Part shown: positions 44,041 to 52,851 of the stretch, one piece after another | Layout of the letters: every line of letters begins with the position of its first letter | How positions within the stretch are numbered: position 1 is the stretch's first letter | Source: Nocardioides sp. BP30 | Lineage (GTDB): Bacteria > Actinomycetota > Actinomycetes > Propionibacteriales > Nocardioidaceae | Assembly: GCF_029873215.1 (NCBI RefSeq) | Contig: NZ_CP123620.1 | Location: forward strand, 3,410,001-3,474,000 | Direction of reading: 5' to 3' | Length of the DNA stretch: 64,000 nt | Translations under genes and position numbers: made by a program | Notes under the pieces: generated by a model | Databases searched by the model: none | The model's input: only the letters and a program-made list of their open reading frames with translations | Told to the model about the DNA's origin: nothing

Positions 44041-45023
44041 GCACCGGACCCGTGCTGAGCGCGTGGGCGCCGGACGGCGTCGGCGAGGTGGTGGCCGGTG
44101 ACGACCTCGCCACGCTGCTGCTCCCCCTGGTCGACCTCAGCGACGGCGACATCGTCGTCGTGACCAGCAAGGTGGTGGCCAAGGCCGAGGGTCGGGTGCG
44201 CACCTCGACCCGGGAGGCCGAGCTGCCCGGCGAGACCCGCCGCGTCGTCGCCCGCCGCGGTGCCACCATGATCGTGCGCAACCGGCTGGGGCTGACGATG
44301 GCGGCGGCCGGGATCGACGCCTCGAACGTCGCACCCGGCCAGGTCGTCCTGCTGCCGCTCGACCCCGACGGGTCGGCCCGGAGGTTGCGCGCCACCATCG
44401 CCGAGCGGGGCGGCGTCAACGTCGGCGTCGTCGTCACCGACACGGCCGGACGAGCCTGGCGCGAGGGTCAGACCGACATCGCGATCGGTGCCGCAGGCGT
44501 GATCGTCGCCGAGGACTTCACCGGCCGGGTGGACGAGTACGGCAACGCGCTCGTCGTGACCGCACCGGCGGTGGCCGACGAGATCGCCGGCCTGGCCGAG
44601 CTGGCGACCGGCAAGCTCGGGGCTCGGCCGTTCGCCATCGTCCGCGGTCGCCCCGACCTGGTGCTCGCCGCCGGCGAGGACGGTCCTGGCGCGAGCGCGC
44701 TGATCCGGGCCGAGGGCAGCGACTTCTTCGGGTACGGCGCCCGCGAGGCGGTGCTGCGCGCGCTGACCGGCGATGCCGCCGACCGCACGCCGTTCGGTGC
44801 TCCGGCCTCCGCCGAGGAGCTGGCCGCGGCGATCGCGCAGGCGACCGGGCTGGTCGCCGTACCGGACCGGCAGGGGCTCGCCGTGACCGGGGCGGAGCCG
44901 GGCCGACGGACGGCACTGGACGCGCTCGCCTTCGCCTTCGGCTGGGCCGTCGCGCCACCGGGACCGGATCCTTCGGTGACCGAGAACGACGGTGTTGCAC
45001 ATCTGCGCCCGGTGACTCCGTAG
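44037..45023 (+). CDS. fbiB: F420:gamma-glutamyl ligase, short FbiB/CofE
   Basis: 328 aa. Adds gamma-linked glutamates to F420-0. The CofE domain (about 1-245) is clear: GDIVVVTSKVVAKAEGR, RGGVNVGVVVTDTAGRAWREGQTDIAIG, FAIVRGRPDLVLA. Mycobacterial FbiB is about 448 aa because of a C-terminal nitroreductase-like domain that reduces dehydro-F420-0. Here only about 80 residues follow the ligase, too few for that domain. Confidence 0.92.
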   Translation: MSTGPVLSAWAPDGVGEVVAGDDLATLLLPLVDLSDGDIVVVTSKVVAKAEGRVRTSTREAELPGETRRVVARRGATMIVRNRLGLTMAAAGIDASNVAPGQVVLLPLDPDGSARRLRATIAERGGVNVGVVVTDTAGRAWREGQTDIAIGAAGVIVAEDFTGRVDEYGNALVVTAPAVADEIAGLAELATGKLGARPFAIVRGRPDLVLAAGEDGPGASALIRAEGSDFFGYGAREAVLRALTGDAADRTPFGAPASAEELAAAIAQATGLVAVPDRQGLAVTGAEPGRRTALDALAFAFGWAVAPPGPDPSVTENDGVAHLRPVTP

Positions 45024-45063
45024 ACTCTGCGCGACCTGACCGACTCGAACCCCTGAGGTACCC

Positions 45064-45819
45064 GTGGCCAAGCCGTCCAAGTCCGACCGTCGCGCGGTCG
45101 TCGACTCGATCCGCAAGAAGCAGCGTGGCGCCGACCGTGCCCGCGGCCTCGCCATCGTCGGGGTCTGCGCCTTCGTGGCGCTGCTGATCGTGGGCCTGGC
45201 GGCCTACCAGCCGGTCAAGGACTGGTGGGACACCCGGAAGTTCAACTCGATCGCGCTGGCGAGCATCGGTCAGTCCGCGTCGGTGTGCCAGAAGATCACC
45301 ACCGTCAAGGCCGACGGCAACCAGCAGCATGTGCCCACGGGTCAGTCGGTCACCTACACCACCGCGCCGCCCGCCTTCGGTCCGCACTGGAACGAGCTCG
45401 GCGTCGCGCCGGTGGCGATGAGCCGCAAGTTCTACAGCCGCGACGACCGGCCGGCCCTCGAGGCGCTGGTGCACAACCTCGAGCACGGCTACACCCTGCT
45501 CTGGTACGACGACACCGTCTCGGCCGCGGAGATCAACCAGATCCGCGCGATCGGCGCGAAGTTCCCCGGCGACACCAACTTCCGCTACAAGTTCATCGCC
45601 GTGCCGTGGCTGCCCGCCGACGCGAAGTCGATCGGGAAGAACTTCCCCAAGGGCACCCACATCGCCTTCACGCACTGGTCCGCCGGCGGGAACGGCCAGA
45701 CCGACACCACCAAGCAGGTCGGCGCCTTCCAATACTGCTCGGGCGTCTCCGGCGCGGCCCTGAAGACGTTCATGACCAAGTACCCCTACACGGACAGCCC
45801 CGAGCCCGGCGTCATGTGA
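45064..45819 (+). CDS. DUF3105 membrane-anchored protein
   Basis: 251 aa. Basic start, one membrane segment (about 29-47), then an extracellular DUF3105 domain with HNLEHGYTLLWYDD and FTHWSAGG and two Cys. The family is of unknown function. The GTG has GAGG upstream; a TAGACT at 45021-45026 overlaps the fbiB stop and may be its -10. The 3' end overlaps dinB by 34 bp on the opposite strand. Confidence 0.8.
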   Translation: MAKPSKSDRRAVVDSIRKKQRGADRARGLAIVGVCAFVALLIVGLAAYQPVKDWWDTRKFNSIALASIGQSASVCQKITTVKADGNQQHVPTGQSVTYTTAPPAFGPHWNELGVAPVAMSRKFYSRDDRPALEALVHNLEHGYTLLWYDDTVSAAEINQIRAIGAKFPGDTNFRYKFIAVPWLPADAKSIGKNFPKGTHIAFTHWSAGGNGQTDTTKQVGAFQYCSGVSGAALKTFMTKYPYTDSPEPGVM

Positions 45820-47051
45820 CCCTCCCCCGAGGAGCGGAACGGCCCGGGATCGGGCAGCTGCGGCATCTCGATGCCGTCGTCGGAGCCGAGCAGTACGGCG
45901 CGGGTGATCGCACCCGCGCCGTACTTGTCCTTCACCTGATCCAGGGCGCCGTCCAGGATGCTCGAGCGCCCCACCGCACCCTGCATCCCGGGCCAGTCCA
46001 GGGGCAGCTCGAGCTGCTCGGTCCCCGCGTCGGACAGCCCGGAGATGCTCACCCCGATCAGCGTGCAGCCGCGCTCCTCGATCAGCGGCCACGCGGACCG
46101 CAGCAGCGTGCGTGCGGTGGCGACCCAGACCTCCGTCGCACCTGTTGCCGCGCCCGCGCTCCCGATAGTCGCCGAGCGCGTCGCCCGCGTGAAGTCGTCG
46201 AACCGCAGCCGCAGTATCAGCGTGCGGCCGATGCGCTCCCCGCCGCGCAGCCGGCGCGCGACCCGGTCGATCAGGGCGACCACGTGGGCGTCGAGCTCGG
46301 CCGCGGTGCAGCGCCGCCGACCCAGGGCGCGCTGGGCCCCGACCGAGCCACGTCGACGGCCGACCTCCACCGGTCGCGGATCCCGCAGGTGGGCCAGCGC
46401 CCACAGGTGCCGGCCCGACGCCTTGCCGACCAGTCCCTGCAGCACCTCCTCCTCACGCCGAGCCAGGTCGCCGACGGTGCGGATGCCGTCGGCGCGCAGC
46501 TTGGCGGCTGTCACCTTCCCGACACCCCACAGCCGCTCGACGGGCAGCGGATGCAGGAACTGCGACTCGCGATCCGGCGCGACGAGCAGCAGGCCGTCGG
46601 GCTTGCTCACGGCGCTGGCCACCTTCGCCAGGTACTTCGTCCGGGCCACGCCGACCGAGATCGGCAGTCCGACCTCGGTGCGCACGCGCCGCCGCAGCGT
46701 CGCGGCGATCTCCACCGGTTCCCCCACCAGGCGGCGCAGGCCGCCGACATCGAGGAACGCCTCGTCGATCGAGAGACCCTCCACCAACGGCGTGGTGTCG
46801 CGGAAGATCTCGAACACCGCCCTGCTGGCCTCGACGTACGCCGAGAAGCGCGGGCGCACCGTGATCAACCCGGGGCAGAGCCGTCGTGCCTCCGAGCCGG
46901 CCATCGGCGTGCTGACGCCGTACGCCTTGGCCTCGTAGCTGGCCGCGAGGACCACGCCGCCCCCGACCGCCACCGGCCGACCGCGCAGCGACGGGTCGTC
47001 GCGCTGCTCCACGGAGGCGTAGAACGAGTCCAGGTCGGCGTGCAGGATCAC
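45786..47051 (-). CDS. dinB: DNA polymerase IV
   Basis: 421 aa from GTG 47051 (ATG at 47069 gives 6 more). Y-family translesion polymerase: ILHADLDSFYASVEQRDDPSLR palm metal site (first Asp pair), LSIDEAFLDV second acidic site, helix-hairpin-helix (LWGVGKVTAAKLR) and a clamp-binding QLELPL near the C-terminus. An SOS box overlaps the start. Promoter TGGACA (47082-47087), 18 bp, GATTAT (47058-47063) places the start of transcription about at the GTG. The 3' end overlaps DUF3105. Confidence 0.92.
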   Translation of the reverse strand: MILHADLDSFYASVEQRDDPSLRGRPVAVGGGVVLAASYEAKAYGVSTPMAGSEARRLCPGLITVRPRFSAYVEASRAVFEIFRDTTPLVEGLSIDEAFLDVGGLRRLVGEPVEIAATLRRRVRTEVGLPISVGVARTKYLAKVASAVSKPDGLLLVAPDRESQFLHPLPVERLWGVGKVTAAKLRADGIRTVGDLARREEEVLQGLVGKASGRHLWALAHLRDPRPVEVGRRRGSVGAQRALGRRRCTAAELDAHVVALIDRVARRLRGGERIGRTLILRLRFDDFTRATRSATIGSAGAATGATEVWVATARTLLRSAWPLIEERGCTLIGVSISGLSDAGTEQLELPLDWPGMQGAVGRSSILDGALDQVKDKYGAGAITRAVLLGSDDGIEMPQLPDPGPFRSSGEGHMTPGSGLSV

Positions 47052-47061
47052 CCGACCATAA

Positions 47062-47077
47062 TCGAACATGTGTTCGA
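47062..47077. promoter_or_regulatory. LexA (SOS) box of dinB
   Basis: TCGAAC-ATGT-GTTCGA, a perfect actinobacterial SOS box. It fills the space between the likely -35 and -10 of dinB, so LexA would block RNA polymerase. Confidence 0.9.
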
Positions 47078-47132
47078 TCCCTGTCCAGCCCCTGAGGCCC
47101 TCTGCGCCGCCTCTGCGGCGAGGGGCGGCGGA

Positions 47133-48245
47133 TCAGGTCAGCGTGTCGAGGTGCTCGGCCTTCAGACTGGCCACGATTTGCTTGACCTGCTGCGCCCGCG
47201 CCCTGGTGGTGACCAGGACGGCATCGGGGGTGTCCACCACCACCACGTCCTCGAGGCCGACCACCGCGATGGTCCGCCCGCTGGTGGGCACGACCAGGCC
47301 GGAGGCGTCGATCGAGTGCACCAGTGCGCTGTCGCCCAGCACCGTCGGCCCTTCGGAGTCGACCGTCATGGCGGCGTCCAGGAGGGTCGCCAGCGAGTCG
47401 AAGTCACCGACGTCGTCCCAGCCGAACTCGGCCGGCACCGCGGCGACCCTGCCCGCGGAGGCGGCGGGCTCGGCGACGGCGTGGTCGACGGCGATCTTCG
47501 GCAGCCGGGCCCAGAGCTCGTCGAACCGGTCGACCTGGCCCTTGTGGTGCAGCGCGGCGATCTCGCGCAGGGTGGCGGCGAACTCCGGGTCCCAGCTCGC
47601 CAGCAGGTCGAGCAGCACGGTGGGACGGACCACGAACATGCCGGCGTTCCAGCGGTAGCCGCCGTCGGCCAGGTAGGACAGCGCGACGGCCTCGGACGGC
47701 TTCTCCACGAACGAGTCGACCAGCCGGGCGGCGGGATGCCCGGGAAGCTCCTCGACACCGTGCACGTAGCCGTAGGCGGTGCTGGCGAAGGTCGGGGTGA
47801 TCCCCAGCGTGACCAGCCAGCCGTCCCGGGCGACAGCGACCGCCGTACGGACCGCCTCGGTGAACTTCTTGGCCCGGGTGATGACGTGGTCGGCCGCGAA
47901 GGAGCCCATCACCGCGTCCGGGTCGCGCAGCTCCAGGACGGCTGCGGCGAGTCCGATCGCCGCCATCGAGTCACGCGGCGACGGCTCCGCCAGCACGCAG
48001 CCATCGAGCTGCGGCAGCTGCTCGAGCACCGCCTCCTGGTGCGCCTCCCCCGTGACGACGAGGAAGCGGTCCTGGGCCAGCACCTGCAACCGGTCGTAGG
48101 TCTCCTGCAGCAGCGACCGCCCGCTGCCGGTGAGGTCGCGCAGGAACTTCGGCGCCGCCTGCCGGGAGAGCGGCCACAGCCGGGTCCCCGCGCCGCCGGC
48201 GGGGATGACCGCCCAGAAGTTGTCGATAGAGAGCCGTCCAGCCAT
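47133..48245 (-). CDS. manC: Mannose-1-phosphate guanylyltransferase
   Basis: 370 aa. Makes GDP-mannose from mannose-1-P and GTP. N-terminal nucleotide loop VIPAGGAGTRLWPLSRQAAPKFL split as PAGGAGTRLWPLSRQ (about 12-26), FVEKPSEAVA and WNAGMFVVRP are family blocks. It lacks a fused isomerase domain. TAGGCT lies 7 nt before the ATG, the clearest leaderless pattern on this strand. Divergent from the TIGR03089 gene (49 bp between starts). Confidence 0.9.
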   Translation of the reverse strand: MAGRLSIDNFWAVIPAGGAGTRLWPLSRQAAPKFLRDLTGSGRSLLQETYDRLQVLAQDRFLVVTGEAHQEAVLEQLPQLDGCVLAEPSPRDSMAAIGLAAAVLELRDPDAVMGSFAADHVITRAKKFTEAVRTAVAVARDGWLVTLGITPTFASTAYGYVHGVEELPGHPAARLVDSFVEKPSEAVALSYLADGGYRWNAGMFVVRPTVLLDLLASWDPEFAATLREIAALHHKGQVDRFDELWARLPKIAVDHAVAEPAASAGRVAAVPAEFGWDDVGDFDSLATLLDAAMTVDSEGPTVLGDSALVHSIDASGLVVPTSGRTIAVVGLEDVVVVDTPDAVLVTTRARAQQVKQIVASLKAEHLDTLT

Positions 48246-48294
48246 AGGGGGCAGCCTAACCAGTGCCACGCCGCCGGCAGGGCAGGATGGTGCA

Positions 48295-49044
48295 GTGACG
48301 ACGTTCTCCGACGTGCTGGCGCGCCAGCTGCGCTCCAACCCCGGCCGACCGCTGGTGACCTTCTACGACGAGGCGAGCGGGGAGCGGGTCGAGCTCTCCG
48401 TAGCCACCTACGCCAACTGGGTGGCCAAGGCCTCCGGACTCCTGGTCGACGAGCACGGCCTCGAGCGCGGCCAGCGCCTGCTCATCGACCTGCCCCCGCA
48501 CTGGCTCTCCCTGGTCTTCCTCGGCGCCGCCTGGAACGCCGGCCTGGTCGTCACCGACGGTGAGGACGCGGACGCGGTGGTCTGCGGACCGGGCTCGCTG
48601 GCCATCTGGGCGCCCACGGCGAGCACCCGGCCGACCCTGGCGTGCGCCCTGCTCCCGCTGGGCGTGCGGTTCGCCGAGGAGCTCCCGCCCGACGTGCACG
48701 ACGTCGGGATCGAGGTGTGGGGCCAGCCGGACGGTTGGGCACCCTGGGACCCACCGATGCCGGAGGACGCCGCCACGGACTGGGCCGGCGAGGTGACCAG
48801 CCAGGCGCAGCTGTGGGCGGCCGCCGCCGGAGCTTCCCTCTCCAGCGGCGACCGCCTCGTGTCGGAGACGGACCCGGCTTCCCCACCGGGAACCGCCTCC
48901 TTCTGCGAGCCGCTCGCGAACGGCGGCTCGCTGGTCCTGGTCGTCCACGCCGACCCCGACCGGCTCGAGGCGATCGCTGTCGCCGAGCGGGTCACGGTCC
49001 GCGAGCGGGATCGACGCATCCCGGACGTGGAGACCCAGGCCTGA
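48295..49044 (+). CDS. TIGR03089 family protein
   Basis: 249 aa; begins MTTFSDVLARQLRSNPGRPLVTFYDE, the family opening. It resembles the N-terminal part of an AMP-forming acyl-CoA ligase (ANWVAKASGLLVDEHGLERGQRLLIDLP) but ends before the catalytic core, so it is probably not an active ligase. Function unknown. CAGGAT lies 6 nt before the GTG. Convergent with the amidase gene, 17 bp apart. Confidence 0.75.
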   Translation: MTTFSDVLARQLRSNPGRPLVTFYDEASGERVELSVATYANWVAKASGLLVDEHGLERGQRLLIDLPPHWLSLVFLGAAWNAGLVVTDGEDADAVVCGPGSLAIWAPTASTRPTLACALLPLGVRFAEELPPDVHDVGIEVWGQPDGWAPWDPPMPEDAATDWAGEVTSQAQLWAAAAGASLSSGDRLVSETDPASPPGTASFCEPLANGGSLVLVVHADPDRLEAIAVAERVTVRERDRRIPDVETQA

Positions 49045-49061
49045 ACCTCTCCTTGCCGTCC

Positions 49062-51827
49062 CTACCCGGCCAGGTCGTAGCGGCTGAAGCCGGTGCCGAG
49101 CAGCTGCGGAGCGCCCAGCGTGCCGGTCGCGGTCGGGGAGATCTGGTACAGCGCACCGGCGCTGTTGCGCAGGATCAGCGCCGATCGCCCGGTGCCCTGG
49201 ACGTTGCCCACGCCAATGACCCAGCTGTAGCCGGTCAGGCTGCCGCCGACGGTGATCGGGTTCGTGAGACCACCGGGTCCGTTGCCCGGGTAGAGCAACG
49301 TCTTCTTGCCCTTGACGAAGAGCGCGTCGGGAGCGCCGTCGCCGTTCCAGCGGCCGACGGCGACCTGCTCCTTGGCCGAGATCGCGCTGTGCGACACGTA
49401 CGACGTCGCCAGACCGCCGGCGCCCTTGCCCGGCCAGATCCGCATCGCACCGTTCACCTGACCCTGCAGGTCGGGCCATCCGTCGCCGGTAATGTCTCCC
49501 GCCGCGCTGAGCAGCGTCACCGCGCCGAAGCCGCCCGCGAGCACGGTCGGCTTGGCGAACCGGCCCTGCCCGTTGCCGAGGTAGAGGTAGAGATTGCCGT
49601 CGGTGTTGCGGGTGATCAGGTCGGAGTGGCCGTCGCGGTTCCAGTCGCCTGCGTTGAGCAGCTGGGTGGCGTTGGGCAGCTTCAGGCCGGTGTCGATCGG
49701 CGTACCCAGACGACCCGACGAGCTGGCGCGAGGTGCGCCGAACGCGCCGGTGCCGGTCCCCGGCAGCGTCACGATCGTGCCGTTGGTGTGCCGCGCCAGC
49801 AGGTCGGGATGGCCGTCTCCGGTGATGTCCCCCGGTCCGGCCAGGCCTGTGACGTCGCTGAGGTCGACGGTCGGCTGCGCCTTGCGGACGAACGTGCCGT
49901 TGCCGCGGCCGAGGTAGACGCTCAACCGGCCGCGGTTCTTGCCGGCCTTCATGATCTTGGCGACCAGGTCGTTGTGACCGTCGCCGTTGAGGTCACCGAC
50001 AGCTGTGACCATGGCCCGGCCCACGAACTTCTTGGCGTCCTTGGTGACCGCTGTGCCGTAGTGACCCGCGCCGTCACCCGGGCGCACCTTCGCGACGCCC
50101 TTCTTCGACACCGTGACCAGATCCACCCGGCGGTCACCGGTCAGGTCCCCGGAGGTCACCGACTGCTTCGCCCCGACGGCCGCCACCGCCACGCTCCGGG
50201 ACGCCCCAGGGGTCGTCGGTACGACGTAGACCTCCTTGCTGGTCGCGTCGCGGACCACGATGTCGGGGTCGGAGTTGCCCAGGAAGCTCGACTCGAGAGT
50301 GCGGCCGGACCAGCCTTTCTGCAACGAGGCCGCGATCGTGCGGATCTGGGGGATCTGGGCGTACAGGTACTTGCCCGGGCAGGCTGTCGCCTTGGTGTCG
50401 CGGTGACCCATGATCGAGGACGCGAACGTCTTCGGGCCGATCGTCACGTTCGTGGCGGCGGCCGAGACGCCGTGCAGCGACAGCTTCCAGGCGAACAGCG
50501 CCCCCTCGGCCTGCAGCAACGCGGTGGTCGGCTTGCCGGTCTCGAAGTTGCCGATCGCCGAGACCCCGAAACCGTAGTCGTTGTAGTTCTCGGTGTGCGC
50601 GCCGACGACGGGGCGGTCCACGCCGCCGTACCGGCCCTCCCAGATCCGGCCGAACTTGTCGATCAGGAAGTTGTAGCCGATGTCGCGCCAGCCCCGGCTG
50701 CGCACGTGGTAGGCGTAGATGCTGCGGATGATCCCGGGCACCTCGGCAGCGGTGTAGTCGTTGGCGTTGACGGTGTGATGCACGAAGCCGCCGTGGACCT
50801 CGGCGTAGCTGGGCGCGGTCTGCTCCCGGATCTTCTCGTCGGCCCCCCACTGGGCGCGGCTGTAGATCTGCGGCTTGGGCGTGTACGCCGCGGCCGCCAG
50901 GACGGCCTCGCTCTGCGCTGAGGCGGTCAGGGAGGCGTCGGTAGCGTCTGTGGCGTCGGTGACGGCCCCGCCTGCTGCGGCAGGCGCGACGGCGGGGGCG
51001 GCAGGGGCGGCGGGGGCGGCGGCGGGGGCGGCAGGGGCGGCGGCAGCAGCCGGAGCGCTCGCAGCCGTGGTCGTGGACGAGCCGGACCCCTCATCCAACT
51101 TCGAGGTGTCGAGGGCCGGCCGCTCCGCGGCGGTCGGCGTCGCGCCGGGCGCGATCACGGCCAGCTTGAGGTCCGGCGGCGCATCCACGCCGATGACCCG
51201 CATCCGCACCTGGACCTGGTCCACGTGGCCGACCAGGGCTTCCATGGTCCCGGGCCGCGAGCGCCTGCCCTCGCTGCTGCTGGGATCGGGCCCGTCGACG
51301 TCGTAGTCGACCTTCTTCCAGCCGCTCCAGGTGCCGTTCTTCTCGGTGCGCAGTCGCACGCGGACCTGGCTGGGCTTGAGGTCGTCGCCGTGCTCCCAGG
51401 TGACGCCGACGGTACCGAAGCCGGTGACGCGCTGGGGTGTGCTGGTGATGGTCGTGCGCCTGGCCGTGGTCGCGACGCGCGCGTTGCGCGCCGCTGCGGC
51501 CGCCTCCGAGTTGACGGCCCGGCGACCGGCGACGGCCGCCGACGGCACTGTCAGCTGGATCTCCTTGACCGACGCCTCGGCCGGGGCGGTGGCGACCGTC
51601 GAGGGGGTCAGCGCGGCCTTGGTGTAGGCCGCCAGCGCTCCGCTCGGGGTCGGCGCGATCGCCGGGGCGACGCTACCGCTGCCGCCGGTGGAGGCGGTTT
51701 CCGACGGTGTCTCACGAACGACGTCGAGGGTGACGACGCTCGCGGCGGGGACGAGGGCGGCGACGACGACACCGAGCACCAGCAGCTGCTGGCAGCTGGC
51801 GACGTAGCGGATCTTTCCGAGGTGCAT
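49062..51827 (-). CDS. Exported N-acetylmuramoyl-L-alanine amidase (PGRP) with FG-GAP/VCBS repeats
   Basis: 921 aa. N-terminal signal (about 10-32). A Pro/Ala linker (about 255-290), then a PGRP/amidase_2 domain (about 320-500) with zinc-site pieces GGFVHHTVNAND, GAHTENYN and GHRDTKATACPG. The rest (about 525-915) is a beta-propeller of FG-GAP/VCBS units such as GDLNGDGHNDLVAK and GDITGDGHPDLLAR with Ca2+-like DxNxDG loops. Cuts the stem peptide from the sugar chain; the repeats probably bind the wall. GGAG 7 nt before the ATG. Confidence 0.85.
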   Translation of the reverse strand: MHLGKIRYVASCQQLLVLGVVVAALVPAASVVTLDVVRETPSETASTGGSGSVAPAIAPTPSGALAAYTKAALTPSTVATAPAEASVKEIQLTVPSAAVAGRRAVNSEAAAAARNARVATTARRTTITSTPQRVTGFGTVGVTWEHGDDLKPSQVRVRLRTEKNGTWSGWKKVDYDVDGPDPSSSEGRRSRPGTMEALVGHVDQVQVRMRVIGVDAPPDLKLAVIAPGATPTAAERPALDTSKLDEGSGSSTTTAASAPAAAAAPAAPAAAPAAPAAPAVAPAAAGGAVTDATDATDASLTASAQSEAVLAAAAYTPKPQIYSRAQWGADEKIREQTAPSYAEVHGGFVHHTVNANDYTAAEVPGIIRSIYAYHVRSRGWRDIGYNFLIDKFGRIWEGRYGGVDRPVVGAHTENYNDYGFGVSAIGNFETGKPTTALLQAEGALFAWKLSLHGVSAAATNVTIGPKTFASSIMGHRDTKATACPGKYLYAQIPQIRTIAASLQKGWSGRTLESSFLGNSDPDIVVRDATSKEVYVVPTTPGASRSVAVAAVGAKQSVTSGDLTGDRRVDLVTVSKKGVAKVRPGDGAGHYGTAVTKDAKKFVGRAMVTAVGDLNGDGHNDLVAKIMKAGKNRGRLSVYLGRGNGTFVRKAQPTVDLSDVTGLAGPGDITGDGHPDLLARHTNGTIVTLPGTGTGAFGAPRASSSGRLGTPIDTGLKLPNATQLLNAGDWNRDGHSDLITRNTDGNLYLYLGNGQGRFAKPTVLAGGFGAVTLLSAAGDITGDGWPDLQGQVNGAMRIWPGKGAGGLATSYVSHSAISAKEQVAVGRWNGDGAPDALFVKGKKTLLYPGNGPGGLTNPITVGGSLTGYSWVIGVGNVQGTGRSALILRNSAGALYQISPTATGTLGAPQLLGTGFSRYDLAG

Positions 51828-51872
51828 TCCGTTGCTCCAGGTGTGCGGGGAAGTTCACACGAGGGCTCAACT

Positions 51873-51890
51873 TTCACACCCGTCACAGCG
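51873..51890. promoter_or_regulatory. MtrA-like direct repeat, amidase
   Basis: TTCACACCC and GTCACAGCG, two adjacent 9-bp direct repeats, 46 bp upstream of the amidase ATG. The second copy equals the reported MtrA core exactly. MtrA is known to control wall hydrolases in mycobacteria. Confidence 0.5.
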
Positions 51891-51911
51891 CCATGGGAAG
51901 GGTTCGCGAGT

Positions 51912-51929
51912 AACTACAAGACTGTAATT
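51912..51929. promoter_or_regulatory. AT-rich dyad upstream of the amidase
   Basis: AACTACA-AGAC-TGTAATT, half-sites matching at 6 of 7 positions, in the 247-bp gap upstream of the amidase. It looks like an operator; the protein is unknown. No gene is seen in 51828-52074. Confidence 0.4.
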
Positions 51930-52014
51930 TCTACTCGACACGCCGACGATCTCGAGATTAAAGTAAAATTACATCGGTGTCATTCGCCGCGGATGCATGC
52001 CGAAGGCCAAATGA

Positions 52015-52050
52015 CGACTGCCCGCTCCCCCATCGGGAAGCGGGCAGTCG
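52015..52050. terminator. Terminator after the wzt-like gene
   Basis: 12-bp perfect stem CGACTGCCCGCT / AGCGGGCAGTCG with a 12-nt centre that can itself pair (CCC/GGG). It starts 25 nt after the stop of the ATPase gene on the minus strand and is followed by TCATTT. Confidence 0.85.
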
Positions 52051-52074
52051 GCGACGCTGACGGCCGCTGAAGAC

Positions 52075-52851
52075 TCAGACGTCGGCGCCGAGCTCGGCGT
52101 CGGAGATGCCGAGCTCCTCCTCGCCGTCGTCCTCGTAGTGCAGGTAGCGGATGCCCTCCATGGCGTCACCGTCGAAGACCAGCCGGCCCCGCTCCAGGGC
52201 GATCACGCGGTCACACATCTTCTGCACCGACGCGGCCGCGTGGCTCACGTAGACGATGGTCCGTCCGCTCTCGCGGATCTCCATCATCTTGTTCATGCAC
52301 TTGCGCTTGAACGGCTTGTCGCCGACGGCCAGGATCTCGTCGGCCAGGAAGATGTCGCAATCGACGTGCACGGCGATCGAGAACCCCAGTCGCGAGCTCA
52401 TCCCGGAGGAGTAGGTCCCAACGGGCTGGTCGATGAACTGGCCGATGTCGGCGAAGTCGATGATCTCGTCGAGGACCGACTTGGTCTCCTTCTCGTTGAG
52501 ACCGTAGATCGCGGCGTTGAGGTAGATGTTCTCCAGGCCGGAGAGCTGGTTCTGGAAGCCCGCGCCGGTCGCGATGAGGCCGGCGATGCGTCCTCGGGTG
52601 ACCAGCGTGCCCTTGTTGGGTCGCATCACACCGCTGATCACCTTCAGCAGGGTGCTCTTCCCCGAGCCGTTGAGACCCATCAGTCCCACCGACTCGCCCT
52701 GCTGGATGGTGAACGAGACGTCGTCGACGGCGTTGAACCGGTCGACCGTCTTCTGCCCACGCATCTTGGCGACGCTCATCTGCTTGAAGGTCTTGTGTCG
52801 CCGCAGCACGAAGTCCTTGGTCACGTGCTGCGCGACGATCGCCTCGGCCAT
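52075..52851 (-). CDS. wzt: ABC exporter ATPase, Wzt/TagH-like
   Basis: 258 aa. Walker A GLNGSGKSTLL (about 57-67), signature SSGMSSRLGFS, Walker B DIFLADEIL and the switch His in VSHAA. No C-terminal sugar-binding extension as in Wzt of E. coli O9a. Drives export of a lipid-linked polymer across the membrane with the permease encoded upstream (1-nt overlap). The acidic C-terminus is unusual but not telling. Confidence 0.88.
   Translation of the reverse strand: MAEAIVAQHVTKDFVLRRHKTFKQMSVAKMRGQKTVDRFNAVDDVSFTIQQGESVGLMGLNGSGKSTLLKVISGVMRPNKGTLVTRGRIAGLIATGAGFQNQLSGLENIYLNAAIYGLNEKETKSVLDEIIDFADIGQFIDQPVGTYSSGMSSRLGFSIAVHVDCDIFLADEILAVGDKPFKRKCMNKMMEIRESGRTIVYVSHAAASVQKMCDRVIALERGRLVFDGDAMEGIRYLHYEDDGEEELGISDAELGADV

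Noticed and set aside
46271..46456. Short minus-strand ORF inside dinB
   Set aside because: Another frame of dinB with Arg-rich shadow composition.
45225..48563. 1112-residue plus-strand frame
   Set aside because: Runs across DUF3105, dinB and manC in other frames; composition is that of a GC shadow.
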